DNA of 64,000 nucleotides, taken from the NCBI GenBank assembly GCA_947179485.1, contig OX359245.1, positions 37,125,067-37,189,066 on the forward strand, in the 5' to 3' direction. Below are positions 35,742 to 51,700 of the stretch, in pieces. Position numbers and translations under genes: made by a program. Source of the stretch: Allacma fusca (lineage: Eukaryota > Arthropoda > Collembola > Symphypleona > Sminthuridae). Below the pieces are notes generated by a model, which was not told the DNA's origin, ran no database searches, and was given only the letters and a program-made list of their open reading frames with translations. The first letter of the stretch is position 1. Every line of letters begins with the position of its first letter.

Positions 35742-36669
35742 ATATGTAATAATTATAGATACATGTGCTTATAAGGATGCTGTACTATGTCAAAAAAAGA
35801 CACTATGAGTCTCATTTAAAAACTCATGTTACAGGATGAGAGGATGCAATGCAGATGCAGAGAATCAAATGACAATATTAGCATTGACAGTAGCATTATG
35901 AAGCATTGTATTATAATGCTAAAAAATCTCAAAACCCCTCTAGAGATGTCCACAATTGAATTTTCAATTTGCAATTAAAAAAAGGTCTTAACATAGTGAG
36001 ATTAAAATGAGTGAGAGTGGATCCTACTCGGGTAAACGAATTGATGCTTAAGACTGTCATATTTAAAGAATTTTTTATTGGAGTTTACTCTAATTTGAAA
36101 GAGATGTAAATTATCAGAGATGCCCCACGTGAAGGCGATTACTCCGCTGCAATAAAAACCGCATCACTTGCCGTTTCATTTGCAAAACCGAACCTTGACA
36201 CTGTCCCGTGTACTGTAAAGTATATTCTGAATATCGCGGCCAAATTATAATAGCATTGCATCTAAAGGAGCTGAAATAATTCAACACATTGTAATCTGTT
36301 TTCGTGTCCATTGATTCTAAAAGGACTTTATTTTGCGGCCCAATTTTGAATTTAGGGTTATTTTCGTATGGAGTCCTTTTATGTGGAGTGTGCACTTCAT
36401 TTCTATTCTAAATATTTACTTGAAGTAGGGAAATTTATTGAAATGCTATTGTCTTGTAAAGTATCTTTATCAATTGCTCTTCTTGCTCATTGGGTAGATC
36501 CTGAGAATCAGTTTCCCCAAAACGAAGCCTGGGTCTTCTCCAATTACAATTAGCAACAGCTCTCATTTGTAATTCTGACGCGCGTCTAACCAGGGCTTGA
36601 ATGTTACTAGCACTCATTACTAACACCAGCAGTTAGATATTGTCTGTAGGAGTTGAATTTATTGCAGCT
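35742..36669. repeat. 5' flank of gene B, proximal part
   Basis: It matches 11410-12406 upstream of gene A almost throughout and gene C from about 54956. Conservation is highest in the last 100 bases before the initiator. Confidence 0.7.
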
Positions 36670-36675
36670 TCAGTT
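36670..36675 (+). promoter_or_regulatory. Putative initiator of gene B
   Basis: TCAGTT in the same GCTTCAGTTAGGTTTG context as gene A, with its A 95 bases before the ATG. No TATA box is visible. Confidence 0.5.
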
Positions 36676-36766
36676 AGGTTTGATTTTTGATTACAGGGTA
36701 GAATAGGAAAAGTATCTTTTGCTACTCACATTTTCAAAATCGAATTTTCTGCTGTAATAATTTAGA

Positions 36767-39700
36767 ATGAAACTCACTTGGCTTGTATTGGCCTGCATGG
36801 CTATAATTGTGCACGTAACATTTGGAGAAATGACTCCAAGACTGGTCCAATCACCTCGGGTTAAACGAAAGAGCATCCGCTATGATTCAACTCCCACTGC
36901 ATTCGATCGCAGCCAATCAGGACTTCAAACGCTGGCATCTCAACCAGGTACAATTTGTTTTTTGTATTAGTACGAGAATTTATAACATTCAATTAGGCAA
37001 CTCCCCCGGGCATTCATTTCGAGACTTTTTTTTACATTTTTCTAGTACGGGTTATAATAGTTTAAGTTTCACCTCAGCAGAGTAAATGAATTAGAAAGCA
37101 AATTCTCAATACAAGTTCATAAGAAAGAGTCTTTTAACGTGAAATTACTCCCTCTCACTGTATTCATTTACGCAGTGCATAGGAAACTGATAATGAGGGA
37201 TAATTATTTAACACGAAAATGATCCGCCCGTTTCAATTACATGGGTTGTATGTACATACTGTTTACTTATTTTTGTTCTTGTATCACAGTGCCCCATTTC
37301 AAAAGCAATTTATTCTATGTGTTCCCGTCTATCTGTACAAATGTATTTGAGTTCCTTGTAAAGGTGAGTAGGGCTTGTAAAATGATAAGCAGGATATATA
37401 AATACTAGGAAATTTTTCAATAATTGAATGCTGATTAATAATCTTAGTTCCAGGTTATAATAATTTTACAAGTTTAGTTTAGTTAGCTGACAACATCAGG
37501 AGAAAATGTAGCAACTTCGTGGGCTTGTCCTTGTCTCAGAGTGCCCCAATTTAAAATTCCACTTTTGAGTGAATGAAAAGTTGTATTTCTAGAAAATTTA
37601 TTTTTACTGTGTGCATATGCACATGTGTAATACTGTAATCATCTGGTGCTGTACAGCAGTATTAATAACATTTTCATGTCTAGAAATAGTTATTTTTCTT
37701 TTTTCTAAACAGCTCGATATGTTCGTGGGGCCAGTCCCGATCCGTTGGGTAAGTTTATATTTTTAATCATTCATTGTTGTAACACATTAACATCTACTTA
37801 TTTTTAAAACGCTTTAAACATTTAAGATAGTCATAAGTAAGCTTGTGTTAATTCAGTACATCCCACACTGTGCTCTCGATATGAATGTTCTGTTCAGAAA
37901 CAGAGCTTCCATAAATATGCGGATATGGACTTTTAATCACTGTATGTTTAAACTCTTAATGAAATTTTTTTGTTCTTATATTCACGCGTAATTACTAGAT
38001 TCGGTTAGTTTTGACTTGGACAGAAAAGCAGGAATTGCAGGATTGCACTCTCCTTTTGTAAAGTTTAGCTGGCATTGTCTTTATGTATGTAAAGCAACTC
38101 GGTCATTCAGTTCCCTATTCTGCTTTGCATATGAATGCTTTAGAAAAGGTTCTCTTGAAACAGTCCTCACCACGGCTCTATGAGTCCTCACTTTAAATAT
38201 TTCCTTCCAATTTTTCCTTTCTATTCGTTCCCCATGACCCCTACAATTTTAAAACAAATGCTTATCAGAACGTAAGGAATTTTTGGCGTCCGAGATTTGA
38301 GATTTGTCGCTAGTAATTTGCATATGAAAATGTGTTTTGTTAGTAGAAATGATTAAACGCAGTTTAGACTATTTCCCAACATCGAATCATTTTTGTTTAA
38401 CTACTCTCTGATTGTTTGTAGGATTTGGATTGAATTTAATATTCAAAGGTCGTACTGATTGTGAGGCCTTGCTGTGACGATTATGCTTTGCTGAATTTTT
38501 ACTTTCTATTCGTTCTCCATGACCCCTGCACTATATTGTTGTTGTAGTAGCTGTTTTCTAATAATTTACCATTTCGTCCGAGATTTGAGATATGACGGTA
38601 GTAATTTACATGTGAAAAGGTATTTTGCAAGAAGAGACGATTCAACGCTAGTTAGACTATTTCCCAACTTGAAGTCATTTAAGTATAACAACTGTCTGAC
38701 GGTTAGCAGGATTTGAATTGAATTTAATAATAATTAAAGGTCATACTGAACGTAAGGCATTGGTTTGACGATTATGCTTACCTATGCATGTTTCTATGTA
38801 CATTCAATGTATTCAAATTCAAAAAATCATTTTTGGTATCTGATGATAAATCTGCTCATTTCCCTCCCCCCCCCCGATATAATCGCAGTCCATTGAAAAA
38901 TGCATTTTTTCAGGGTTTCTTTACTTACGGCAATACAGTTTTTAGAAGCACATATGTATGGAGCTGTCTTTGCAATAGTGTAATTATTTTTAATTAATTG
39001 TAAGCTTTCGAGTTTGGAATTACTGGAGAAAGTTTCATTTATTTTGTTGATATTATTTGTAGAATAGTTCCACCTCTTTTCGCTTTGACTGTCGGTAAGT
39101 GTTTTTATATACAAGTTTTACACCCGTAGTTGTAATTAATCTTGAATCTGTTTTCTTATCAATGTACCGCTTTGTGATTATCCTGGTAATTTCTTACTCA
39201 CTGGGCTCAAACGTTGTACATGTACATGTATATTGCCACTATAGTTCGGATTTGAATTTCTTTCCCCCTCATTTTGTCAATGTTTTTTCGTCACAAAGAA
39301 CTTCATTTTCCCAACGATCTAATTAATTAAATTAAGCTTTCAAATTGCCTACAGACTATTTGCAGTCAACTAGAAAAATTATACAAGCGTGAAATTAGAC
39401 AGAGAGGTGATGCCAAACCCTCCATCTTTTATGCAAATGTCTCTGTATTGTGATTTCACACAGTAGCTTTAAATAAATCGATTCTTTTTATCATTTTTAT
39501 TCTGTCCCAAATATGAACCCATATTTTGCCCAGAAACATTCTGGATCTTGATATCCATTGATTGGATCCTATCCAAACTTACTTGAAGATTTTTGATAAC
39601 AGCAGAATGTTAGTCATTTTATTTCAATGTGTTGTTGTCCCAGGTTGATTATGAGGAGTAGATAATGCAATCTCTACAGTCCAGTTTCATTTGAAATACT

Positions 39701-42700
39701 CATTTTTGTGAACATTTCAAACCCTCCCCTGACAAAAGAGAAATTCGAATAAATAGCTTCTGTAGCAATTATCAGAACTGTTTAAACAATAATTATGTAA
39801 ATACTAAAGAAAAAGTTATGGATTTATTTTTTGGACAGAATTAATTTCCAGGATTATCTTATCTGTCACATGGGTATGAGAGTGTAATATTTATGTAATT
39901 ATGTATGTACATATGTATCTATGGTGTCTATATAAGTACCAATATATTTTTTTATTTTCCAAGAAACATTTTCTGCTATGTTCAATATCATTCAAAGAAA
40001 CATTGTGAAATTCTTGATGAGTAAGCAAGACAGGTCAATAATCTTTACCTAAATAAAAGCTCAGCCCTTCAGATTGATTCGATAGCCGATAGATTTTTTT
40101 TTAAAACAGGCTATATTTTCTTTAAAATCAACCTTAAAATATTTACTCAATATATTTATTTAACTTTACTGCTACTTACTTTATTTCAGATCCTGTGACC
40201 AACCCAAATAATGGTGATAATGTGGGTAAGTAAGTATTTGAATGGCATTCAAATATTTTTATTTTCTTTCCCCACATTTTGAAAAAGATTGTCTTCCTAG
40301 TGAGTTTAAAATCGACAATACTAACAAATGCATAAAATGTCCCTTAAAACTCCAACTCCGTCCGGATTTGTCGGCGAATAAATTTATTAGCGTCCTCAGA
40401 GATCTTTACTTGACACTTTTGCTAGGGCTGAGCCATATAGCTGAACATATTCCATAACAAAATTTATTTATTTTTGGATGAATTTTTGTTTTTGCAAAAT
40501 TACTGATTTACCAGTGGGAGCTGTTAATGTAGGAATTATGCGTAGGCTTTTTTATTTCATTATATTTGTAAACAAACAGTGTTCAGCACTTTCCCTGGTA
40601 CTTTCAATATAATGAGAACTCTATGAAAGTCCAGCTCATTGAACACTCACAATTCAATAATCCCTCGAGGAACATTCGTAATATTGACGGATATAAACTT
40701 TTATGAAATCAATTTGAATTTAAAAATATTCTATTTAAATTGTGCCTATCGTTATATTCACATTACAATTTCAATGGAATTTCTAAGAATGGAAATCTTC
40801 CCAGGCGAGATGAGTTAAACTTAATTCAATCGTGCCATTAACAAATGTATTAAAATTAGAAAGCTTCAAATATTCCTTCAACTTGAGTGTCACTTACTTT
40901 TTGTTTTGCAGGAGATCCGTGCGGCATAATGGTTTCAGTAAGTACCAAATGACATTGATAGAACGTGGATGTTGAAGCCACCAGACCAGGCTTATCAATG
41001 AGTCATTTTGATTACGTTGTTTTTATTCATTTTAATTGTAAGGTTGGGAGCACTGAATTTACAATGTGTTGAAGAGATGTGATTTTGAAAATGGGGGTCA
41101 TTAATTTATTTCTCTGAGTTGTTAATAATTCCAAATAATTTCCGAATGAGTGAGATTGTCTTTCATCAGGTAGAAATTTTTTGGCTCAAAATAACTAACA
41201 AATCCTTGGAATCAAGAGAAGTAGTGGTTTTGATAAGGCTTTATTTTTTCAAATCAATTTAAGGATTTTGCCCATCTAAAATATTTTTTTCTATTTTGTT
41301 GATTAAGTTTGAAAATAAATAACAGAGTCTCAGGCAACTGGAAAATCTTTAACTTCTCTGTCACTTAAGAAATAGCATGACAATATCTCTAGAGTGTCCC
41401 AAATTTTCTCATTCAACAATTTCGGTGTTCAGATTGAAGTATAATTATTTAGTTCCAATTAGCCTTCAGAAATGTATTTTTACATTTTGTATAATGCATT
41501 ACATACCTGGCTACCTGTTGCTGTGAATATCATGTGATCAATTACAAAAATGCTGCTACTGTAATTGAACATGACAATTTAATTACTCTTCTAATCTAAC
41601 GATTAACTGTTAAGATTGTCCCGAGAGCCAATGAATTTGAATTATTTTCAGTGCTCCATTCTGTATGCATTTACGTCAGGGTTTGGTCCCTTATTAAAAT
41701 GTAAAATTTTCAGTCGTGACAGTTGCTCGACAAAATTAAGCCAACCGTATTTTTAACAAATGTATTTAGCTATTTAACTGTATTCATGTAACATTATTAC
41801 CACGTACCTTGTTTTTACAGGTGACTTGAGTGCAGTTCAAGATAGTAAGTACAAACTCTTTGAAATGCTGACTTATAATTATACACGAATAGTTATTTGT
41901 ATTTTTTTCCGACAATTTTTCAAAAATATGCTTCCATTGAGCTTATATTAATTAGATGCATAAATAAGCACTCACGATAGATTGAACTCAACTTTTCTAT
42001 AATAATATTCGATTTGACTGATTGGGTATTGAGCTAATTATTTATTTATGGTAAATGATATATTGCTGTTAAAAATTTGAAAGTCCTGTCTTGCGGGGGA
42101 AAATATTCTTTTTGTGCTCTAAATCTATTTTTTCATTAAATGTTTTCAGCAAGTTACTCATTCAAAAATAATTTTAAAATCTGAATACATTTATTTAATT
42201 TTAACTCCAAGTAATTATCTAAATTTATTTTACAGGGGTCATGCAGGATTTAAAGAACAGATTTCTTGCTGGTAAGACACAAGATGTTGCTTTATGATGT
42301 ATGTACAAGATCAGCATATTATTACACTGACTCGACTTCTCAGCAGGGGTTACATTTATATTTATTCTATCCTTTGTATATTTTAATACTCAAGTTTCAT
42401 GTACTGAAGCCAATTTATTCATTTAAATTTAAAGCCACTTACATTATTTTTCCCGACTTATTCTCTGTTTGTATTACTTTTCTGATTGACATGCAAGCAA
42501 ATTTTTTTTTATTTTTCCTAATAAATTACACATTCCATTCTCTATTTTGCATCACATATTTTGTAGCTAGATTATTAGGATTTTTTCCCATCATGACAGT
42601 TACTTGAATGTCTTAAGTCAATCCTATTCTTAAGGAATCTATTTAAGTGTCCATTAATTGAGTTAACTTTACCGCCACCTACATATTTTGTTTTTCCAGG

Positions 42701-45700
42701 ACAAACCTTCGAAGACGCATACTGGGGTAAGACTAATTTTGATACTATTAAGAACAAACGTTGATTTTTTCTAAAATTCAGTTCGTATACTAATTTATTC
42801 CAATACTTCAAATGCAACACAATCAAGATATTATGTTCTAAATTTTAAAATAAAACATTTCCATCAAATTTCCTTCCTTTAAATTTTCCAGCTTTTGCTT
42901 TTGAGAATTTCCAGCAAATTTTGTGACCCCAGTCAACGGTTAGCTGGTAGCAAAACTTTGATTAATATCCACAAAGCAGTTTCTTACGAACGTGGAGAAC
43001 GAGAAATTCAATTTATTTTCTGAGAAATCTCTTAGATTTTTCAGTCCCAAGTATTGATAAATTAATTACTTTAATTTATTTTATTTCACTCCATGGAATT
43101 TGTATGATGTACTTGTGGAAATTTTAGCACTAATGATATATTCAAGTAAATTTTTTGCTAATATTGTTCGATTGGGTGGACGAAGGGGAGATTGGATTTT
43201 CTCAATGTAATATTAGCTTGAAATTTTCTATTTAAAATAATTATTAGTTTTAACTTAAGATATTACAGAGTAATAATTATTCATTGAACTGTAATGCCAC
43301 TTACCTTTTTTTCGCAGACTTGCTCACTTCATTTGGCAATATCACGGGTTGTAAGTATTCAACATATATTGTTAAGACTAAGTATTATGGTAAGGCTGGT
43401 TGAAATTCCTCATGTTTGGTCATGTGTATTGCTTATTTATTTTAATATCAACATTTAAAGGACTAAGTCTGTACAACTAGAATATTTTTCTTCCCTCTGG
43501 ATATTCATATTCCAGGATTCGCAGAATTCCCCATGAGTAGTTGCCTTGTAGTAATTATGTTGGGTGTTTATTTTCCGAGTATTAAAATTTGCCAAACTTT
43601 TCTTCGTACTTTGAGTATCTTTCTGGAAAGCGTAAAAAATAAATGTGAACACAATTTACGTCTGGAACGTAACTATCCATCTGGAAGAGCTTAGTTTAAG
43701 ACTCTACGTTGAGTTTTTTTATGGAGTAATTATATTTCTTTTGTTTTTTTTAGTACTTTACACTTTTCAGCTTTGAATAATTAATTTAATTGTATTTTAA
43801 ACTTTAATTTCTAATATCCATTATCCATATTATTCAAGAAGCTCACGCTCAGAAGTTATGTAGTCAACTGTCCTAATGAATTCCACAGTGAAATAAATTG
43901 ATTAAGCGTAATGACAGTGGAGCTTTTAAAGGATAAGAATATTCTCAAAAGCGATATTCTTAACTGATGTAGTTGTTTATTTAATTTTATTTATTTGACT
44001 TTAATACCACTTATCTTGTTTTTACAGGTGACTTCAATGACAATGAAGTTGGTGAGTACTTATAAACTTATTTAACATTCTACGTATGAAAGTACGTACA
44101 CTGAAAGTTCCAGTGCTGACTTACTATTACATGAGCAGTCATTTTTATTCTGCTGTTTATATTTTTAGCCAGCAATTGTCATTGGTAATATTTATGTCAA
44201 TTCCTCGTTTGCAATATAAAGAGGAGATTCATGAATCAATTGAGTCTATTGAACAAAAAATAGATATTGTTTGAAATCCGGACAACTAAAATTTAATCTT
44301 CAGCAACGTTTCCTGGATTTCTCACAGTTTTGATTATAAAATGGCAATCAGGGCCGCATTTTGGGGTAAAACATTTTTATGGACAATACTTTTTTATTAA
44401 TTATGACTGCCTATTTTGAATGATATTCTAGTAATTTTTTAATAATAATATTTTTAAAATTAGCTTCCATTAAACTTGTATCAATTACATTAGAGACTTA
44501 AATAATCACTCATGATTATTTCCACTCAACGTCTCTTCAGTAATGTTCAATTGGAATGATTAGGAATTGAGTTAATTATTTATTTATGTTAAATGATGCA
44601 TTGCTGTTAAAAATGTGAAAGTTCCTACATCCGGAGGGAAGAATTCTGTTGTGCTCTAAACTAAACCTAGTTATCAATAAATGTGTTCAAGAATTTACTC
44701 ATCTAAAAATAATTTTACGTTTCAATAACTTGTGAGGGAAATATTCTGCAATGTTCTAAACATATTTTGTCATTAAATGTTTTCAACAAATTACCCATCC
44801 AAAAATAATTTTAGCAATTCAATAAATAACGTTAACACCATCTCCTTTTTTTTGCAGCTACCCTTCACGCAATGTATGACGTATTCAAATCAAGTGAGTG
44901 ATTAAATGTTGATTTACAATGCACAACTCCGATATATTATTACACTTAATTACTCAACTTCTCAGCAGGGGTTGTATTTTTTATATTTATTCTATAGTTT
45001 GTATATTTTAATACTCAAGTTTATTGCACTGAAGTTAATTTCTTCATTTAAATTTAAAGTAATTACTTACATTGTTTTCCTTGGATCTGTTTGTTCTAGA
45101 ATTATTCTGAGTGTCATGAAAGCCAATTGATTTTTTGTATTTTCCTCCAAAATCACACTTTTCATTCTCTATTTTGCAACACATTTGTAGTCAGATTAAT
45201 AGGAATTTTTTAAATCATGACAGTTATACTCCAATGTCTGAATAAGTCAGTCCTATTCTTAATGGATCCATCCAGGCGACCATAAATTGGATCAGCTTTA
45301 ATATCACTTATTTTCTTTTTACAGGAAGTATGACAAACCCAAGTCTTGATGGTAAGACAATTTTTGACCCTGTTAGGAATACAATTTCCAGTGATAATTT
45401 ACTGCCGTTTGTATTCTGTGGTTGATTTTTCCAAATTTACATAAATTACTGAATTTATCGAAACACTTCAAATACAATATAATGGAGATACTGTATTCCG
45501 TTCTAAATTTTAAAAATAATTATATTTACATCATTTTTCCTTCACAGTAATTAACTCTAAACTTCTCCAGATTATTAATTTTGAGATTTCTCACAATTTT
45601 GTGACCCCAATCCAATGTTAGTCTGTAGGGAAAACCTTGATTCATCAAGAAAGTAGCAAAGCAATTTGTTTCAAATCTGGTCAACAAAAAATTCAATTTT

Positions 45701-48700
45701 CTGAAAGAGAGTCTTCAGTTCTTCTGAGATTTTTCAGTCTTTAGTATATTGATAAAATTGCTTTCATTTATTTTACTACATGTCATAGAATTTGTACGAT
45801 GAACTTGCGCAAATAAGCACTATAGTGATAAATTCAACTCCATTTTATATCATCATTCATTATATAAAGCTTAAACCCTTTGAATTTTTTTTAAAGTTTA
45901 ATAGAACACTTTGAAAGCAAAGATTAGATTTCTCAAAGTAATATTAGCTTGTAATTTCCCATTTAAAATAATTACGTTTAACTTTTCAATGTACAGTATT
46001 CATTGAAATATAATGCCACTTACTTTGTTTTCACAGCTTTATTAGCTTTATCATCAGCCAGCGTTCCTGGTAAGCATTGAACAGACATTATTGAGACTAA
46101 CCAAGTAACAAGATAACGCTGGCTCAAGTTCTTCATCTTTGGTCATGTGTAATCCGGATTCACTTTAGCAAAACATTTTGTTTCATATTAAGAAAAAAAC
46201 AGCTCAATGAAATCTCTTGAGTAATTATTTTCAAATAGAACGACACTATGCTTTTAATTAGCTTCTAGTAGTTTGTAGAGCTCAGAGCAACGACTGAACT
46301 ATAGTTAAACAAATTGCATGAAGAATTGTCTACTATGTAGTTGTTCATTCAAGAAATATTCATGTTGCAGGATTAGCAGATTTCTTCATGAGTAATTAGT
46401 TACCTTGTAGTAATTATGTTGGGCGTTTATTTTATCAGAGTAATTATTAAAGTTTGTCAAACTTTTTTTACGTGCTTTTAACATCTCTCGGAAATCGTAA
46501 AAAATTATCAGGTCCCCTTGTGACTACTCACATCACAATTGCAACCAAACTAATGAGATTATTTTCTCACCTTCAAAGCTTCACAGGAGACTTGAGTCAA
46601 TTGCGTTGTTGGAAAATTTTTAACGAGCCAATACATTTATATAATTTTAATTTGCCACTTATTTAATTTTTTTGCAGGAAGAACAGTGCCAGTAGATGAA
46701 AAAGGTAATTTAAAGTTGAACTTTGTTGTGTGAACGGACCCTTGTTATTTATTCATTATTTTATGTTTTTGATTTCCAGTGGCGTGTGTGGACCGCACAG
46801 AAGGCCGTAAGTGTTTCCTTACAATTTGTTGATTTTTAATGATAATAATTAGGGCATTACAGAAATTTTGTAGTAAATAAACCTCAACAGGGTTCTAGCC
46901 TTTACGCACGCTCTTTGTAGATTTTTCGATCGCTATGGGCTCGAAATCTCAATGAGGAATCTGTCAAGTGGAATTTCCTCAATTTCACAATTTGAAACCG
47001 CAATGTGTATAAGTATAGTCAATTTAGATATAGCCAGACCAATTAATTTTTTTTTCGTTTCCAAACCCGGAACTTAATTTAATTTGAAAGTACTTTTGAT
47101 ATTCTTTTTCCAATACTTAAGTCTAAGTCATTGTAGATTTTCAATTTCTCGGAATGTTTCAATGTGACTATTTGTAACTAACAATTTTTTTTTCATGTTG
47201 ACTTCATACATTGGACTGGACAGAAATCTGTACAACATCTGGTGAGTTGCCACATTCAATATACTACATATTAATAATTATTGATATGTCTCGCCTGTAG
47301 ATTATATTTATAAGGAAAGCAAGTATGATGGAGGAAAATAGTACAAGAATTTATAGCTCTTAAAATTTCGCCTGATTAGAAATTCCCATGTCAAGCTCTC
47401 CAGTAATTAATAATTATTAGTAATCCATTATTATTAATTTTATCCAACTTCATGTGTCCCGTTAAAAACCGTCTAATTTGATGCAATTCAATCCCTGGAG
47501 TTCATAGAGAAAATTCTCGTCACAACGACACCTTTTTGTAACCCTACTCTCATTATACCGGACACATTTGTCCATCCCTACCAGAATTTTCTAACCAATT
47601 TATTCAATTAACTTTAATGCCACTTACCTGGATTTGCAGACGGAATCGTAGTGCCGCAGGCTTACTTGGGTAAGTGTTTGATTAACATTATTTGGAATGA
47701 CGTTATCACGCTGACTTGGATTTCCAGAGGGTTGTGTTGACTCTGTCGTTTGCTTTATATTATTTAGATTTACCTGATACTTTTGCTCACAATCAGCAAA
47801 ATGTAGGATAAATCAAACACAGGAATGAAAATGTTTTTAAATAACTCGTTTTTATGGAAACAGTCCTTAATGTGGTACGAGCAGCTACCGTTGGACATTT
47901 GTCAAGTCAAGAAAACAAACACAATTTTATATTTCTGAAAAGAAAGTTAAAACTCAAAATAGTTTTAATGCAATTTATGAAAAATCCCTTCGTAAAAATT
48001 AACATCAAAAATATTTGACTCTAAAGTAAAGACTTTAATTTACATAAATTTTGCAATACAAAATTTAGACTTTGGATTAATCATGACAAGTGATTTTTAG
48101 TCATTCAAAGTTTGATACTGCTAAACTGTCCATTGTCAATATTTGGATTTAGAGTCTTAAAAAATTGCAATATTAGAGAAATTACTCATTTCAAAACAGG
48201 GATGACTTTTATTTAGACTTTGTGGTTTGTTCACAATCATTGGAAAAGCTTTGTATAAAGTAATTTGAGTTAATAATTTATTTGTTTTGCAGTTTGTGGA
48301 CCAGTCAATGGAGTAGGTAAGATCTTTTATGATTTTTTGATTTTTTAAGAGTTACTTAAACGTTTATTCGTTAATACGAGTTATTCATACTGGAATTAGG
48401 CAGGTCAGATTGTACTATTTATTCCGTACCTTTTGATGTTCAGTCTTGGACTCTTCTCTATAAATAATGACTGTGTTTGCCCCAATGGCAAATTTTAGAT
48501 GAGGAAATGCACGAGCAATGAAAATGAAAAAAAAAACTACAAAATTAATTTTTCACTTACACTTGCAATAACAACCAGATTGATTTGTTTTAAAATTATT
48601 TCATATTTTTGTCCCACACATTTTGTATAGCAGTTATATTCCTTTACAACGGTCTTATTTATTATTGATTCTATTGGGAATTCTTGAGCAAAGCTAATTA

Positions 48701-51700
48701 TTTGCAACTATTACATTTTATTTCCATGTTGATCTGATACGCTGGACGATGCAGAAACTTGCACAGTCACAAGTAAGATTTTCAATTCATTTTCTAGTTG
48801 AATTTAAATTGGAATTTGAGAACAAATACACGTCTATAAAAAATAATGATAAAATCTCTATAACAAAACTGTCCATATAATTTGCTTCGTGGGTAATTTG
48901 AAATAATTTATGATGTCACGTATATACTTGTGACTTGGAAGTTCTTGATTTTATTTTCTAATGAGTTTGCGGGCAAATAATATGGAAAGATAATTCTTCA
49001 AATTTGTTTATAAATTGCCCTAAGAAATACTCTGTCTGGCCCATGACTCAAGATTTTTGAATTAAAAAAGTTGAGCACTTTTTATTCATTATCCTGTAAT
49101 TTGATTCAAAGGAAGGTAATAAATAATTTCACGGGATAAGTTTCTTGGTCAACACAAATGGCAAGCTTATAATTGATCCTCTGTGTATAAAACCCTGTTG
49201 GGAATTTTATATGTGACAGTACTATTGTTATGATATTTGTCATCTTGACAGCTCCTCGACTTACAATTAGCTTAATTGTATTACTAACATTCATAATTAG
49301 AAATCAATAAATTCATTTAACTCTAATGCCACTTCTTTGCTTTCACAGGAGCATACACACCTGGACCCTTGCGTAAGTAAAAGATGTTGTTAACACAACA
49401 CTAAAATGTCCTAAAGCCAGCATTACTTCCTATCGATCATTTTAATTCGGATGTTCATTTATTTCAATTATTGTAAACTTGCAAGGGCTGAATTTATCCC
49501 AGTATTATTTCCTATTAGTTTATAAACTGTAGGTGGAATGAATCTGTCGGAAATATTTAATACTAAAATATTCAGGTTCTTTTGGTAGTAATTTCCTTCC
49601 AATTCTGGAACATTGAAAATATCAAAATATGCTCTATTCGACAATTAGTGCGTATGAAACTTTTCTAAACCTTTGGTTAGAACGAATTAATAGTCGTGCT
49701 CAATAATAAAGATTATCATAATAATGCTAAATAATTAATTATTAAACTTTACTATGAAATAAGCAAGGTCAGGTGTGAAATTCAATATTCTCATAGTTTC
49801 CCATGAATTTTCAACATCTTACTGTTGTATGTGGAAACATTGAAAGGAATATACATATATTTATGAATTATATTTTTTTTTTCATGAAGCCGTTTTGGAA
49901 AGACAGTACTTTGGATCTTTTCATGATTTTGATTATTCCTTTCGCCAGTAAAAATGTCTTAGAGCATTATCTGAGCATTACAAAAATGCTGCTACTGCAT
50001 GTGGATATGACAATTAAATTACTCCTCGAATCTAACGATTAATTATTGAGATTGTTTCGAGAGGCAAATCAATTTGAATTATTTTCAATGTTCCAATCTG
50101 TACATTCACGAAAAGGGTTTTGACCCATATTAAAATCAAAACTTTCCAGCCGTGACAGTCGCTCGACAAGCTTAAGTCAATTCTATTCTTAACAAATGTA
50201 TTTGGTTATTTAATTTTATTTGTTTGACTTTAATACCGCTTAACTTATTTTTTCAGGCGGAATGACTGATCCAGAATTTAGTAAGTACAAGCTTATTTAG
50301 TATTGTAATTACTGAACGTTCAAATGCTAACTAACTATGACACGAATAGTCATTTTTATTCTGCTGTTGATATTTTTAATTGGCAATTGTCATTGGTTAC
50401 GATATAATGTCAATATAATGAAGATATTTTAAATAATTTTCTGTTACTTAACCACTATAATAACCTCAGATTCATATTTTTCTAAACGTAATCTTTCTAC
50501 TTCCCTAATTAAATATTACTCATTATATTCAAAAATATGAGCAAAAGAATTAGTTTGTAACCAGGGCAAAGTAAACAAAGTAACAGGCAAAGTCAAATTA
50601 AATATTCAGCAAAGTTTCCTAATTTCTCCCTGCGTTGATTACAGAATGACAATAAGGGTCGTATTTAGGGCTAAAACATTTTTATGGACAATAATTTTTT
50701 TATGATTGCCTATTTTCAATCAGATTATAGTAATTTGTTAGGGATAATCTAAAAAGAAAACGCTTCCATTTAGCTTGTATTAATTACACTAGAGGCTTAA
50801 ATAAACACTCAAGATAGTTTCGATTCAACGTTTTTTCAATAATGTTCAATTGGATTGATTCAGAATTGAGTTATTTATTTATTTATATTAAATAATGTTG
50901 CTGTTACCAATTTGAAAGTTCCTACATCCGGAGGGAAGAATTCTGTGGTGCTCTAAACTAAACCTAGTTATCAATAAATGTGTTCAAGAATTTACCCATC
51001 TAAAAATAATTTTTACGTTTCAATGATTTGATTTAACTTTCACGCCACAAATCTTTTTTACAGATGTTCTCAATTGGGGTGCTTATATAATGAGAGAAGG
51101 TAAGATCGCAAGTGTTGCTTTACGATATACAACTGCAGCATATTATTATACTGACTCAGCTTCTCTGCTAGGGTTATGTTTATATTAGTATTTATACATT
51201 TTAATACTAAAATTTACAGTGTTTAAAGTCAATTTATTCACTTAAATTTAAAGCAACTTATTAGTACATTGTATTTACTGGAAGGTTTATCTGTTTGTTC
51301 TAGCATTCTGGTTGCCTTGAAAGTCTGTTGATTTTGTAAATTCTCCTCTTAAATTAAACATACCATTCTCTATTTTGTAATACAACTGTAGCCAGCATAG
51401 TATGAATTTGTTTCCGTCATGGCATTGCTCGTCGAATGTCTTAAGCCAAACCTATTCTTAACAGATCTAAGTAGGCGTCTGTAAATTGAAATAACTTTAA
51501 CGCCAATTATTTTGTTTTCACAGATCTCCTTAGTGCTGAGCAGATCAAAGGTATGCAAATTTTTTACATGTTAAAGAATAAACGTTCCAGTAATAATTTA
51601 TTTTAACTACCATTTGTATCTGTATTCCGCGGTTGATTTTTTTCATCGTTAAATTCAAACACTGAAATTACCCCAATACATCAAATACATTATATTGAGA

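Noticed and set aside
38865-38876. C-rich run in a gene B intron as a possible regulatory site
   Set aside because: The homologous intron positions in A and C have shorter or no runs; it looks like simple length variation.
42266-42607. 113-codon open frame downstream of gene B exon 7
   Set aside because: It overlaps the exon only by chance and lies in an intron; the corresponding introns in A and C are not open.
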